DNA of 31,328 nucleotides from assembly GCA_964529035.1 (NCBI GenBank), contig CAZGUG010000021.1, forward strand, positions 1-31,328, read 5' to 3'. The position numbers and the translations under genes are program-made. The stretch is from CAZGUG01 sp964529035. GTDB lineage: Bacteria; Bacillota; Clostridia; Ch29. Below, in pieces: positions 20,992 to 29,495 of this stretch. The notes beneath the pieces were generated by a model. It made no database searches. It was given only the letters and a program-made list of their open reading frames with translations, and was not told the DNA's origin. Position 1 is the stretch's first letter, and each line of letters begins with the position of its first letter.

Positions 20992-22503
20992 ATGAAGAAG
21001 AAAAGTACCGCTATATTTATAATTCTGTCCGTACTTTTAAGTGCGTATGTAACGGCTTCTGCTTCAATGACTGATATTGAAAACAATCCTCACAGAAATG
21101 CCATAGAGCAAATGGTGGAATTGGGGGTTTTATCCGGACGGGGAGACGGTAATTTTTGTCCCGAAGACAATCTTACCCGGGCAGAGGCTGCAAAGGTAGC
21201 AGCAGTCCTTGTGGGGTTTACCGAAGATGAAGTGCAGCAGGCCGAAGGCCTGCCCCAGGTCTTTGACGATGTATATATAGGCATGGGGGACCACGAATGG
21301 GCTGTGGGCTGGATTAACCTTATTGCAGGGGAAGGTATAATAGGGGGTTATGGTGACGGCGGATACTATCCCGGCGATAATCTCCAGATGGCCCAGTGGG
21401 CGGCCATTCTTATAAGGATACTCGGTTACGAGACAGAAGGACTTGAATGGCCGGCCGGGTACGACAGGCTGGCGGATGAGCTAGGTCTTACCGAGGGTCT
21501 TGACTATGCGAGCGAATCTTACATAAAGAGGGACCAGATGGCAAAGTTTACAGCAAACGCCGTGTATAATGTAGAGCGTCCCGATGGGTCGGCTATAATA
21601 GACCTGCTGGAAGAGCCGGCGGATGATACGCCCGGGGACATTGAAGACCAGCCGGAGGATGATCAGGAGCAGCAGTTGGAGAGTATATCAATGTCTGCTG
21701 CAGTAACCCCGCAGGTACTGCCGGAAGGGGGAGGGCAGACCGCTACCATTACCGTTACGGTAACCGATGAAGACGGAAACCCTGTAGAGGGTGCGATGGT
21801 CAGTTTCCATGCAAGTGCCTTTGAAGCGGGTGAGAGAAATGCACAGCTGTCGCAGTCCGAGACGACAACCGATGCTTCCGGTAAGGCCATTGTAACCTAC
21901 ACCACCCTGGCGGCGGATGATAAAAAAATGGTGGAAATAAATGTGTCCGCCGGCAAAGACGCTGCCATGGAACACGGGAATTATAAATTAATGGCTGCCA
22001 GTCAGGCCGCCGCAGTATGTGGTGTGGTACGGGACCCCTACACCGGGGCTCCCGAGGAAGGTGTCCACATACACTTTATTAGCAGTCAGACCGACAGAAG
22101 TATCGGTTTTGCAGAAACAGACGACCAGGGCGGTTATTTTATGATGGTACCCACCGGAACCTATCATATGTCCTTTGAAATGGCAATAAGAGATCAAATA
22201 ACGGTTAACGCAAGCAGCCCCGGCCAAACCTATACAATAGATAACAACAAGGGCATCCTGAAGGGTGTAATAACCGGGGCATCCCCCGGAAGTACAGTTA
22301 TGGCTATCGGGCCGGGCTTTAATCGCAACAATCCCGGCAACTGGACCCTGCAGGCGAAGATACAAAGCGACGGGTCCTTTATCCTTGCCCTTTCACCCAA
22401 TACTTACGAATTATTTATAACCGGCAGCCCCGACCCCTTTAAAACGGGAGTTGCCGTCCAAAGCGGCAGGGTAACCGACCTTGGTACCGTCAACGCACAC
22501 TGA
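20992..22503 (+). CDS. Exported surface protein: SLH domains, Ig-like and carboxypeptidase-regulatory-like domains
   Basis: A 503-residue secreted protein. Signal peptide: 'MKKKSTAIFIILSVLLSAYV' with cleavage near ASA (residue 25). Two clear SLH domains (about 27-75 and 90-145) and one degenerate (about 150-192) would attach it to cell-wall polymer. An acidic linker (about 203-225, rich in Asp/Glu/Pro) leads to a Big_1-like Ig domain ('TITVTVTDEDGNPVEGAMVS') at about 228-325, a carboxypeptidase-regulatory-like domain ('CGVVRDPYTGAPEEGVHI') at about 343-400, and a third beta-rich domain to the end. GGGAGG precedes ATG 20992. It has no catalytic motif, so a structural or adhesive role is likely. 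Confidence 0.87.
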   Translation: MKKKSTAIFIILSVLLSAYVTASASMTDIENNPHRNAIEQMVELGVLSGRGDGNFCPEDNLTRAEAAKVAAVLVGFTEDEVQQAEGLPQVFDDVYIGMGDHEWAVGWINLIAGEGIIGGYGDGGYYPGDNLQMAQWAAILIRILGYETEGLEWPAGYDRLADELGLTEGLDYASESYIKRDQMAKFTANAVYNVERPDGSAIIDLLEEPADDTPGDIEDQPEDDQEQQLESISMSAAVTPQVLPEGGGQTATITVTVTDEDGNPVEGAMVSFHASAFEAGERNAQLSQSETTTDASGKAIVTYTTLAADDKKMVEINVSAGKDAAMEHGNYKLMAASQAAAVCGVVRDPYTGAPEEGVHIHFISSQTDRSIGFAETDDQGGYFMMVPTGTYHMSFEMAIRDQITVNASSPGQTYTIDNNKGILKGVITGASPGSTVMAIGPGFNRNNPGNWTLQAKIQSDGSFILALSPNTYELFITGSPDPFKTGVAVQSGRVTDLGTVNAH

Positions 22504-22526
22504 TTGAATAAATAGTAAAAAGTAGA

Positions 22527-22557
22527 AGCGGCTCACTTAAAAAGTGGGCTATTTTTT
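22527..22557 (+). terminator. Rho-independent terminator after the SLH/Ig-like gene
   Basis: GGCTCACTT pairs with AAGTGGGCT (one G-T wobble) around a short A-rich loop, followed by ATTTTTT. It lies 24 bases after the stop and ends a single-gene transcript. Confidence 0.8.
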
Positions 22558-22638
22558 CTGTCTGCATGACAATTTATGTTAAGCATTGCGTATACTGAAA
22601 TATGGATGTAAAATTGAATCAAAACCTCGGGGGTCAAT

Positions 22639-23901
22639 ATGTCTTCATTCGTTTATATATTTGTGTTTTCCTACTGCTTTGGCCTTATTAAGACAGACTG
22701 GAAAGACGGATACAAAAACCTTGCCTTGGACTTTTTCAAAGGCTTTATCTGCGTAGTTCTGGCAGGCTTATATGTAAACACCGGGCTTGCATTTCTGGTG
22801 TCCACCTTTGGTGTGGTGCTTGGACATGAATGGCCTGTCACGTTACGCTTCGCACAGAGGGACGGGGAGACGGTTATGCTGGGTGCACTGCTTGCCGCTT
22901 CGCCAACTACGGCGCTATTAAGCGGACTTGTCTTTGCAGTGTCAAAGAGAATCTTGGGAAAACGCCATTTGTCGGTAATGGTAACCGGTCTTGTGCTGGT
23001 ACTGTCGCTGCTGGTATTTCGAAAACCCGATTCGCTTGTTTTTACCGGGATATTTATGCTGCTGGTATCCATCGTACAGTTTTTATCTCACCCGGAAGAA
23101 ATAGGCGAAAGGCTGGCAGGAAGATGGTTTTTCAAAAAAGCTACCATGCTAAAGATTATGCTGGCTGCCGCAGTACTTCTGGTGGCGGTCCTTGTGTTCT
23201 TTAACCGTTATGTATACAAGGGTTTCGGAATGCAGGTGGATATCATAAGAAACGGTCCGAGGGAGTTCAAATACGTGGCCCTTACCTTCGATGACGGACC
23301 GGATCCGGTCTATACCAATCAAATACTGGATATACTTGCGGAAAGGGAGGTGAAGGCCACCTTCTTCCTTGTGGGCAGCCATGCTTCAAAGCATCCCGGT
23401 ATAGTAGAAAGAATGCATGAGGAAGGTCATTCCATAGGCAATCATACCAATTCCCACAGAAGCCTTGTACCGCTTTCAAAGGCTGCGACCTATGGCGAAA
23501 TCATGCTGGCGGAGGAAGCAATAGAAACCATAACCGGCCAGAAGCCCACCCTTTTCAGGCCTCCACGGGGTGTATATTCACAATACGCAAGGGAACTACT
23601 TAGGGAAAAGAGATATACAATCGTGCTGTGGGACGTGTCAAGCCAGGACTGGGAGGAGACAAGGCATACAGACATAGTGAGGAACGTAATGAAGAGGACA
23701 AAGCCCGGTTCGATACTTTTGTTCCATGACAGCGGCAATGTGGTTTCATCTTCCGGCGGTAACCGAAACAGTACCGTAAAGGCGCTGCCGATGATAATTG
23801 ACGGCCTTATACAGCAGGGTTTTTACTTCCTGACGATAGATGAAATGATAATCCTTAAGGGCTTATCTGAAACAGAGGATGGTTTGGTTGAAAATTATTG
23901 A
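22639..23901 (+). CDS. Fusion of a PlsY-like membrane domain with a NodB polysaccharide deacetylase
   Basis: A 420-residue protein. Residues 5-165 form a multi-pass domain resembling the acyl-phosphate glycerol-3-phosphate acyltransferase PlsY: 'LDFFKGFICVVLAGLY', 'VVLGHEWPVTLRF', then 'LGALLAASPTTALLSGLVFA' and a tail 'HPEEIGERLAGR'. The catalytic GSGNxGATN and GGKGVAT loops are missing or altered ('QRDGETVM'), so acyltransfer is doubtful. After another membrane segment (168-188) comes an intact NodB domain (212-405) with metal/catalytic residues Asp218-Asp219 ('TFDDGPD'), His269 and His273 ('HTNSH'), 'RPPRG' and 'LLFHDSG'. The catalytic part should face outward and deacetylate an envelope polysaccharide. 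Confidence 0.85.
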   Translation: MSSFVYIFVFSYCFGLIKTDWKDGYKNLALDFFKGFICVVLAGLYVNTGLAFLVSTFGVVLGHEWPVTLRFAQRDGETVMLGALLAASPTTALLSGLVFAVSKRILGKRHLSVMVTGLVLVLSLLVFRKPDSLVFTGIFMLLVSIVQFLSHPEEIGERLAGRWFFKKATMLKIMLAAAVLLVAVLVFFNRYVYKGFGMQVDIIRNGPREFKYVALTFDDGPDPVYTNQILDILAEREVKATFFLVGSHASKHPGIVERMHEEGHSIGNHTNSHRSLVPLSKAATYGEIMLAEEAIETITGQKPTLFRPPRGVYSQYARELLREKRYTIVLWDVSSQDWEETRHTDIVRNVMKRTKPGSILLFHDSGNVVSSSGGNRNSTVKALPMIIDGLIQQGFYFLTIDEMIILKGLSETEDGLVENY

Positions 23902-24502
23902 ATGCAGTTCAAAACACATAACCGGGGTTGCGGATATTTTCTGCCTTGCCTTTGCAGAAAGTATCGAGTTTTTTGTGCCAAACAACCGGCGGATAAAAGA
24001 AGCGGTAGCCGATATATTTCTTATGCTTCATCATGCAGTGGATGACGGATTTTTGGTGGCGGTTGATGATAATGGGACGGTACAGGGATATATAGTGGTT
24101 GCCGGCAGTATACGACGCCTTTGGAAGGATGCCCTTCTTTCAGGGTTTGTGTTCAGGTCTTTTTACCGATGGCTGACCGGCAGTTACGGTATTGGCCCGG
24201 CTGCGGTCTTTAAGGTTGTACGCAACAAGCTCTTTTACATAGGATTTGAGATGGGTACCGGGTCTGCGGGACAGATACTGTCGGTTGCGGTGCATCCCGA
24301 CTGTCGGGGTAAGGGTATAGGCAGGGCCATGGTGGACAGGGGATTAAACCTGCTAAAATCAAGCGGCGTTAGTACCGTTAAACTGGAAGTGAGACCGGAA
24401 AACAATGCCGCCTTGAAAATATATTCAGAGTGCGGCTTTGTGGAAAAGGGAAGGACAAGGGACCTGCAGGGTGAATGGATGATAATGCAGCTTGGCGAAT
24501 AA
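23888..24502 (+). CDS. GNAT-family N-acetyltransferase
   Basis: A 204-residue Gcn5-related acetyltransferase. Motif A with the acetyl-CoA pyrophosphate loop is 'VHPDCRGKGIGRAMVDRGL' near residues 136-154, and motif B is 'LEVRPENNAALKIYSECGFV' near 168-187. TTG 23888 has GAGG nine bases upstream, whereas ATG 23879 directly abuts that GAGG; both overlap the end of the deacetylase gene, so translation is coupled. The middle holds an unusually long basic/aromatic insertion ('FRSFYRWLTGSYGIG'). The acceptor may be an amine or a sugar. Confidence 0.85.
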   Translation: MKIIECSSKHITGVADIFCLAFAESIEFFVPNNRRIKEAVADIFLMLHHAVDDGFLVAVDDNGTVQGYIVVAGSIRRLWKDALLSGFVFRSFYRWLTGSYGIGPAAVFKVVRNKLFYIGFEMGTGSAGQILSVAVHPDCRGKGIGRAMVDRGLNLLKSSGVSTVKLEVRPENNAALKIYSECGFVEKGRTRDLQGEWMIMQLGE

Positions 24503-24512
24503 CAGGGACGAT

Positions 24513-25382
24513 TCAGGCTTGTCTTTTGCCGAGTATAACCGTTAAATCGACTGTGATGTCGGGTATTCCTGTCTTCAGAGCTTCTTTTATCCTTTTGTCG
24601 GCAGCACCCCAGGAAAGCGGGGTCATCCTGATAAGATGCTTAAGGTTTTCCTTATCCACCGGCATATTGTACAGTATCCGATGCATGCCGGTCATATTGA
24701 AACTATTTTGGAAATGCTCAATTACCCTTTGGTTGGAGTATTCTTCATTTTCGGTGGACCGGTAGAAAAACTCCCTAAGCTGTGCAAGGTAACCGCTGCC
24801 GGGGACCACTTTAACAAGCAGCCCGTCATCGGTCAAAAGCCTTTTAAACTCCGAATAATTGGCGGGGGACAGGATGTTCAGCACCCCATTAAAACCGCCA
24901 TCGGCAAAGGGTATCCCTGTCAGGTCTGCTACACACCAGGCGATACCGGGATAATCCCTTGATGCGATCTGTATACCTTCCTTGGAAATATCTATACCAA
25001 TCCCTGTTATTTTCATATTGGTGCTGCCGCTTATACTATCAATTATTTGGGCCAGGTGTGAGCCCTCCCCGCAGCCGGCATCTAAAATCCTAATACCGTC
25101 CGCGGCATCTTTCGGCGTATTTTCGAGTATAAGGCTTGACAGCGCCTGTGTCATGGGTTCGAAAAGACCGCTCTTTATTATCAGGTTTCTGGATTCGAGC
25201 ATATCTCTGTCGTATTCGGTATTAACCCGGGACACGAGCAGGTTTACATATCCCCTTTTGGACAGGTCAAAACAGTGATTCTTTGTACAGACTATGCTTT
25301 TATCGTTCTTCATCCGCATTTTTTCCCCGCAAAGGGGGCAAACAAACAAATGTATGTTTTCGCGTATTTGTGTTTTGGACAT
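24513..25382 (-). CDS. rlmA: 23S rRNA (guanine-N1)-methyltransferase, RlmA/TlrB type
   Basis: A 289-residue SAM-dependent methyltransferase that modifies hairpin 35 of 23S rRNA (G745 or G748). The N-terminal zinc finger is CPLC near residue 15 plus Cys32/His36 or Cys37 in 'CTKNHCFDLSKRGYVNLL', the exact RlmA pattern. SAM motif I is 'RILDAGCGEGSHLAQII'; 'LLVKVVPGSGYLAQLRE' is the post-catalytic strand typical of the family. ATG 25382 has GAGGTAG upstream. Some members confer resistance to tylosin, but that cannot be judged here. It converges on the GNAT gene with ten bases between stops. Confidence 0.88.
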   Translation of the reverse strand: MSKTQIRENIHLFVCPLCGEKMRMKNDKSIVCTKNHCFDLSKRGYVNLLVSRVNTEYDRDMLESRNLIIKSGLFEPMTQALSSLILENTPKDAADGIRILDAGCGEGSHLAQIIDSISGSTNMKITGIGIDISKEGIQIASRDYPGIAWCVADLTGIPFADGGFNGVLNILSPANYSEFKRLLTDDGLLVKVVPGSGYLAQLREFFYRSTENEEYSNQRVIEHFQNSFNMTGMHRILYNMPVDKENLKHLIRMTPLSWGAADKRIKEALKTGIPDITVDLTVILGKRQA

Positions 25383-25470
25383 TGAAACTACCTCGCCTGT
25401 AATATTACAGCAATTATAGCACAGGGAAGGTGTTTTTTAAACTTGAGTTTTGGCCGAAAACAGTGGTTTG

Positions 25471-25479
25471 TGTTAAAAT
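25471..25479 (+). promoter_or_regulatory. Extended -10 element upstream of the map gene
   Basis: TGT-TAAAAT at 25471-25479 forms an extended -10 box. No good -35 was found at 16-18 bases (a TTGAGT at 25443 is too far). It lies about 45 bases before the TTG start of methionine aminopeptidase. Confidence 0.4.
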
Positions 25480-25525
25480 ATAAAGGAAGTTTGCAGGCGA
25501 GTTCAAATACCGAGGGGGACTTAAG

Positions 25526-26275
25526 TTGGTAACTCTGAAGTCTGAAAGAGAAATAAACAAAATGCATGAAGCGGGAAAGCTACTGGCTTCATGCCATAAG
25601 GAAATATTTAAAATTATCGAACCGGGAATTTCAACCATGGAAATAGACGATTTTGTTGAAAAATATTTGAGGCGGCATGGTGCCGTACCCGAACAAAAGG
25701 GTTACAAAGGTTACAAGTATGCCACCTGTGCTTCGGTTAACGATGAGATTTGTCATGGATTTCCACGGAATGACCGTTTGAAAGATGGTGATATTGTAAC
25801 CATTGATATGGTTGTCAATCTGGACGGCGGCCTGGCGGATTCCGCCTGGACCTATGCGGTAGGAAGTGCTTCGAATAAGGCAAAGCATTTACTGGAAGTC
25901 ACCCAAAGCTGCCTTTATCGGGGTATTGAAAAAGCATTTGCCGGCAACAGGATAGGTGATATAGGACACGCAATTCAATCCTATGTTGAAGCGGAAGGGT
26001 TTTCGGTAGTCAGGGATTTTACCGGTCACGGTATAGGACCAACAATACACGAAGACCCGCAGATCCCTCATTTTGGTGCTCCGGGAAAGGGCCTCAGATT
26101 GTTGGAAGGTATGGTTATTACAATAGAACCTATGGTAAACGAAGGAACCTGGCGCTGCAAAATAGATTCAAACGGATGGACGGCAAGAACCGCCGACGGC
26201 AAGCTGTCGGCACAGTACGAGCATACAATAGCCATAACAGGGGACGGACCGATAATTCTTACCGAGCAGCGATAG
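25526..26275 (+). CDS. map: Methionine aminopeptidase, type I
   Basis: It removes the N-terminal methionine from new proteins using a dinuclear metal site. The five ligands are all present: Asp94, Asp105, His168, Glu201 and Glu232, each exactly three residues less than in Escherichia coli MetAP. The catalytic His77 ('EICHGFP') is also present. The 249 residues lack the zinc-finger extension of eukaryotic enzymes. The start is TTG 25526 with GAGGGGGAC upstream, and no ATG fits the family start. It is a stand-alone gene outside the ribosomal protein operon, so it may be a second copy. Confidence 0.95.
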   Translation: MVTLKSEREINKMHEAGKLLASCHKEIFKIIEPGISTMEIDDFVEKYLRRHGAVPEQKGYKGYKYATCASVNDEICHGFPRNDRLKDGDIVTIDMVVNLDGGLADSAWTYAVGSASNKAKHLLEVTQSCLYRGIEKAFAGNRIGDIGHAIQSYVEAEGFSVVRDFTGHGIGPTIHEDPQIPHFGAPGKGLRLLEGMVITIEPMVNEGTWRCKIDSNGWTARTADGKLSAQYEHTIAITGDGPIILTEQR

Positions 26276-26313
26276 GAGAGGTCTTAACACGTTATCACCG
26301 GAACCTGTTATAA

Positions 26314-27651
26314 TCATCTTAAAAGCAGCCTTTCAAATTGGTCGGTTTGAAGGTTTTCGAGATATTTCAAAAGCTGCCTTACGTTTATATTGTCAATTGG
26401 ATTGGTGTATCTGGCCCTGCTTCCGTATTCCTCAATGCATTTTTTGCCCTCATTGGCCTGTATGTTGGTTCTGGGCCCCCCGACACAGCCTCCTTTACAA
26501 CCCATTCCCTCTATGAAATTTGCATCGATTTTACCGGACTTTATTTTGTCCAGCAGCTTTTTGCATTCAGCCACACCGTCGGCCTGGATGGCTTTAAATT
26601 TCACTGTTCTGTCGGGAGCAATTCTCTCAAGGGTTATCCTGACCGCTTCGCTTACGCCACCGGTCCGGGCATAGGTCCTGCCGCCAACCGAGGACTGCTC
26701 TTTACTGTCGTCCGGCAGCGATTTAAGGTCTATTTCCAGCGCATTGAATACCTCCAAAAGTTCGTTGAAGGTTAACACATAATCTATGGCACCCCTTAGG
26801 TCGGGGTGCTTTGCTTCGGCTTTTTTTGCCACGCAGGGACCGATAAACACTGTTTTACAGTCGGGGAATATTGCTTTTATTATCCTTCCCGAAGCAACCA
26901 TGGGGGATACGGTTTTGGTAAGCCTGTCATAAAGATTGTCGTAGTGTTTTGTTAAAAGGTTGACCCAGACGGGACAGCAGCAGCTGGTTATCATAAAGTC
27001 CTCCTCGGTTTTTACCAGAAGGTTGAACTCGTCGGCCTCCTTTAGAGTTACCATGTCGGCGAACAGAGCCACCTCCAACATATCGACAAAGCCTATGGAC
27101 TTAAGGGCACTCCTTAACTTACCCATGGTTACGCCTGCCCCGAACTGTCCCGCTGCCGCCGGGGCCACTGCGGCATATACCGGAGTTCCGCGGTCAAGAA
27201 ATTTGCTGATAGGAATGAACTCAATCTTATCGTTTATCGCCCCCAGGGGGCAGCGGGGGATGCACCGGCCGCAGGATAAGCATTTTCCGTTTTCTATTAT
27301 GGGACCATTGTTTTTGGTCTTGGTATCCGGGTAAAATATGCAGGCGTCCTGGCATTCCCGCCGGTTTTCCTGGTCACACTCGCTACAGATGCTGCCGTTA
27401 ACAGTCACAAGGGGAAGCTCTATCTCATCCAGGTTCAGGGCGGCGTCCACCTCCCTGGACAGTTCGGTATCGGTGTTTGAAGTGGGGTTAAGACCTATGG
27501 CCACCAACACTTCGTTTTTTGCGGCGTTAATGCCGCCGGGCCCGGAGCTAAAGCTATAGGGTATCTCGTCAATTTTTTCCTTAAGCTGTTTATAAAAGGC
27601 AAGTCTTGCAATTTCCCTGAACAATTTCATTCTCCTTGAACCGGTGTGCAT
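26314..27651 (-). CDS. [FeFe]-hydrogenase-like protein (group B type) with ferredoxin-like cluster domain
   Basis: A 445-residue protein. Cluster cysteines Cys89/92/100/104 (unusual spacing) and Cys124/127/130/134 (CxxCxxCxxxC) precede the H-cluster domain. Motif L1 is 'TSCCCPVWV' (Cys224-226; canonical TSCCPGWV), L2 is 'GPCVAKKAE' (canonical MPCxxKxxE), and L3 is 'EGMGCKGGCVGGPRT' (canonical ExMxCxxGCxxGG). All cysteines needed to hold the H-cluster are present. The triple Cys and short L3 fit the poorly studied group B enzymes rather than standard group A. GGGAG precedes ATG 27651. No partner subunits or maturases are in the window. Confidence 0.87.
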   Translation of the reverse strand: MHTGSRRMKLFREIARLAFYKQLKEKIDEIPYSFSSGPGGINAAKNEVLVAIGLNPTSNTDTELSREVDAALNLDEIELPLVTVNGSICSECDQENRRECQDACIFYPDTKTKNNGPIIENGKCLSCGRCIPRCPLGAINDKIEFIPISKFLDRGTPVYAAVAPAAAGQFGAGVTMGKLRSALKSIGFVDMLEVALFADMVTLKEADEFNLLVKTEEDFMITSCCCPVWVNLLTKHYDNLYDRLTKTVSPMVASGRIIKAIFPDCKTVFIGPCVAKKAEAKHPDLRGAIDYVLTFNELLEVFNALEIDLKSLPDDSKEQSSVGGRTYARTGGVSEAVRITLERIAPDRTVKFKAIQADGVAECKKLLDKIKSGKIDANFIEGMGCKGGCVGGPRTNIQANEGKKCIEEYGSRARYTNPIDNINVRQLLKYLENLQTDQFERLLLR

Positions 27652-27781
27652 GGCTGTCTCCCTTCGATATGACGGATAATAAAGTTATTGTTCCTTTTAA
27701 AGGGAAAAATATTATAAATCCGGGTTCTCTGGCATATTTCATGTAACATTATGTCATTAATATAAAGGGGAGGTGATTACT

Positions 27782-28882
27782 ATGGTTGAAGTAGCAGTTA
27801 TGGGTGCGGGTTTATCGGGGCTTACCTGTGCCATAACTTTAGAGAAGAACGGAATTAGCCCAACGGTGTTTGAAAAACGAAGACAGGTAGGGGACAGGTT
27901 TGTCAACTGTGAAATACTGCTGCCGGTTTTGACCAGGCCGATAAAGGACCCGATTGAGTATTTTTCGGAGGATCACGGAATATATCTGAAACCGACCGGT
28001 AATATAAGCAACCTGATAATCCATTCACAGAACCAAAGTGCCCATATAAAGGGGCACCTTGGGTTTACCAACACGAGGGGCAGGCATCCGGTATCCTTTG
28101 AGAAGCAGCTGGCAGGGCAGTTGAAAAGCAAAATAGTCTTTGGTTCCCGGTACACATACCGGCAGCTACTTAAAAGCTTTACCCATGTTGTCATGGCAAC
28201 CGGGGATGCATCCTATGCTATGAAGGTACAGGATTTCCGGCAGGATTTATCCGTTACTCTTAAGGGTGCCATTGTATCGGGAGACTTCGACCCATACACT
28301 GTGAGGGCGTGGCTCAACAATGAACTGGCACCGAAGGGGTACGGATATTTTATACCCATATCAGAAAAAGAAGCGAATATAGTAATAGGTTATCCTGATT
28401 ATCCCGAAAACAAAAGATTTAATATCAATATACTGTGGGACAGGTTTTACAATGATGTATGCAGGGTGTACAGACAAAACCTCAGAATAACTGACGGTTT
28501 CGAAATCAGTAAATATATAATCGGTATATGCAGGCACCCCCGCATCGGGAATACTTTTTTTACCGGCAACAACTTCGGTTCAATCATGCCCTTTCTTGGG
28601 TTCGGACAATTTGCCTCGATATATACCGGTATACAGGCTGCCAGGGACATATGCGGACTGGACGATTATGAAAAAAGCACAAAGCTGTTGAGGGCCAGTT
28701 ATCAGAGGTCTGTTGTGCTGCGAAGAACCCTGGAAAGAATGGACAATAATAGGTTTGACATTATGGTAAAAACACTAAACGGCTCTCTTGGAAACAGACT
28801 GTTCAACAGCGATAAAAATCTGTTGAAGACTGCAGGGTTCTTATTGAAGCCCCTGGCCTATAAAACAAAAAGATCCGAATAG
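27782..28882 (+). CDS. FAD-dependent oxidoreductase, geranylgeranyl-reductase-like
   Basis: A 366-residue flavoprotein with a Rossmann dinucleotide fold at the start, 'VMGAGLSGLTCAITLEKNG', then 'FEKRRQVGDR'. The second FAD contact, normally GDAAGxxxP, reads 'GNNFGSIMPFLGFGQ', followed by 'IYTGIQAARDI', so the usual Asp is replaced by Asn. The domain order and length resemble the geranylgeranyl-reductase/FixC superfamily. ATG 27782 with GGGGAGG (27767-27773) is chosen over GTG 27773, which lies within the RBS. It is divergent from the hydrogenase-like gene, so a shared redox role is possible but unproven. Confidence 0.78.
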   Translation: MVEVAVMGAGLSGLTCAITLEKNGISPTVFEKRRQVGDRFVNCEILLPVLTRPIKDPIEYFSEDHGIYLKPTGNISNLIIHSQNQSAHIKGHLGFTNTRGRHPVSFEKQLAGQLKSKIVFGSRYTYRQLLKSFTHVVMATGDASYAMKVQDFRQDLSVTLKGAIVSGDFDPYTVRAWLNNELAPKGYGYFIPISEKEANIVIGYPDYPENKRFNINILWDRFYNDVCRVYRQNLRITDGFEISKYIIGICRHPRIGNTFFTGNNFGSIMPFLGFGQFASIYTGIQAARDICGLDDYEKSTKLLRASYQRSVVLRRTLERMDNNRFDIMVKTLNGSLGNRLFNSDKNLLKTAGFLLKPLAYKTKRSE

Positions 28883-28955
28883 AATATTACAGGGGATATA
28901 AAAAGATACGTATGATAAAATAAAGCTGTGCCGTAGAACACGGGGAGGTGTGTGA

Positions 28956-29471
28956 ATGGTAGGTTATGTGCAGGTTTATACAGGGGACGGAAAGGGTAAG
29001 ACAACTGCAGCCATAGGCCTTGCTGTAAGGGCTGTGGGAGCCGGGCTAAGGGTTTACATGGGACAGTTCGTGAAGGGAATGTATTACAACGAGCTGAATG
29101 CACTGCAGAAGTTATACCCGGATATAGTGGTTAAGCAGTATGGCAGGGGCTGTTTTATTGACAGAAAACCGACGGATGAGGATATTAGTGCTGCAAGGAA
29201 GGGTTTTGAAGAGATCAAAAGGGTAATAATGTCGGGGGATTATGACATAGTAATACTGGATGAGGCCAATATCGCCGTGTATTACGGGCTAATACCCGCC
29301 GATGATTTTGCAGGGCTTATTGAAGAAAAACCTAAGGAAGTGGAGCTTGTTTTCACCGGCAGGAAGGCCTGTCCCGAGATACTGGAGAGGGCGGATTTGA
29401 TAAGCGAGATTAAAGAAGTAAGGCACTATTACAAAAAAGGCGTTTTGGCCAGGGAAGGAATAGAGAAATAA
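28956..29471 (+). CDS. cobO: Corrinoid (ATP:cob(I)yrinic acid) adenosyltransferase, CobA/BtuR type
   Basis: It transfers the 5'-deoxyadenosyl group of ATP to Co(I)-corrinoids to make adenosylcobalamin. The 171-residue P-loop protein has Walker A 'TGDGKGKTTAA' (residues 9-19), a Walker-B-like 'DIVILDEANIAVYYGLI', and the family C-terminal 'VELVFTGRKACPEILERADL'. GGGGAGGTG precedes ATG 28956. A TGATAAAAT extended -10 element lies just upstream. No cobalamin riboswitch fits in the short leader. Symbol usage varies (cobA, btuR, cobO). Confidence 0.93.
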   Translation: MVGYVQVYTGDGKGKTTAAIGLAVRAVGAGLRVYMGQFVKGMYYNELNALQKLYPDIVVKQYGRGCFIDRKPTDEDISAARKGFEEIKRVIMSGDYDIVILDEANIAVYYGLIPADDFAGLIEEKPKEVELVFTGRKACPEILERADLISEIKEVRHYYKKGVLAREGIEK

Positions 29472-29495
29472 TAAGTGCAATAGGGAGGTATTTTT

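Noticed and set aside
28883..28955. Possible cobalamin riboswitch ahead of the corrinoid adenosyltransferase.
   Set aside because: Only 73 bases separate the genes, far too short for the roughly 200-base aptamer, and no B12-box sequence is visible.
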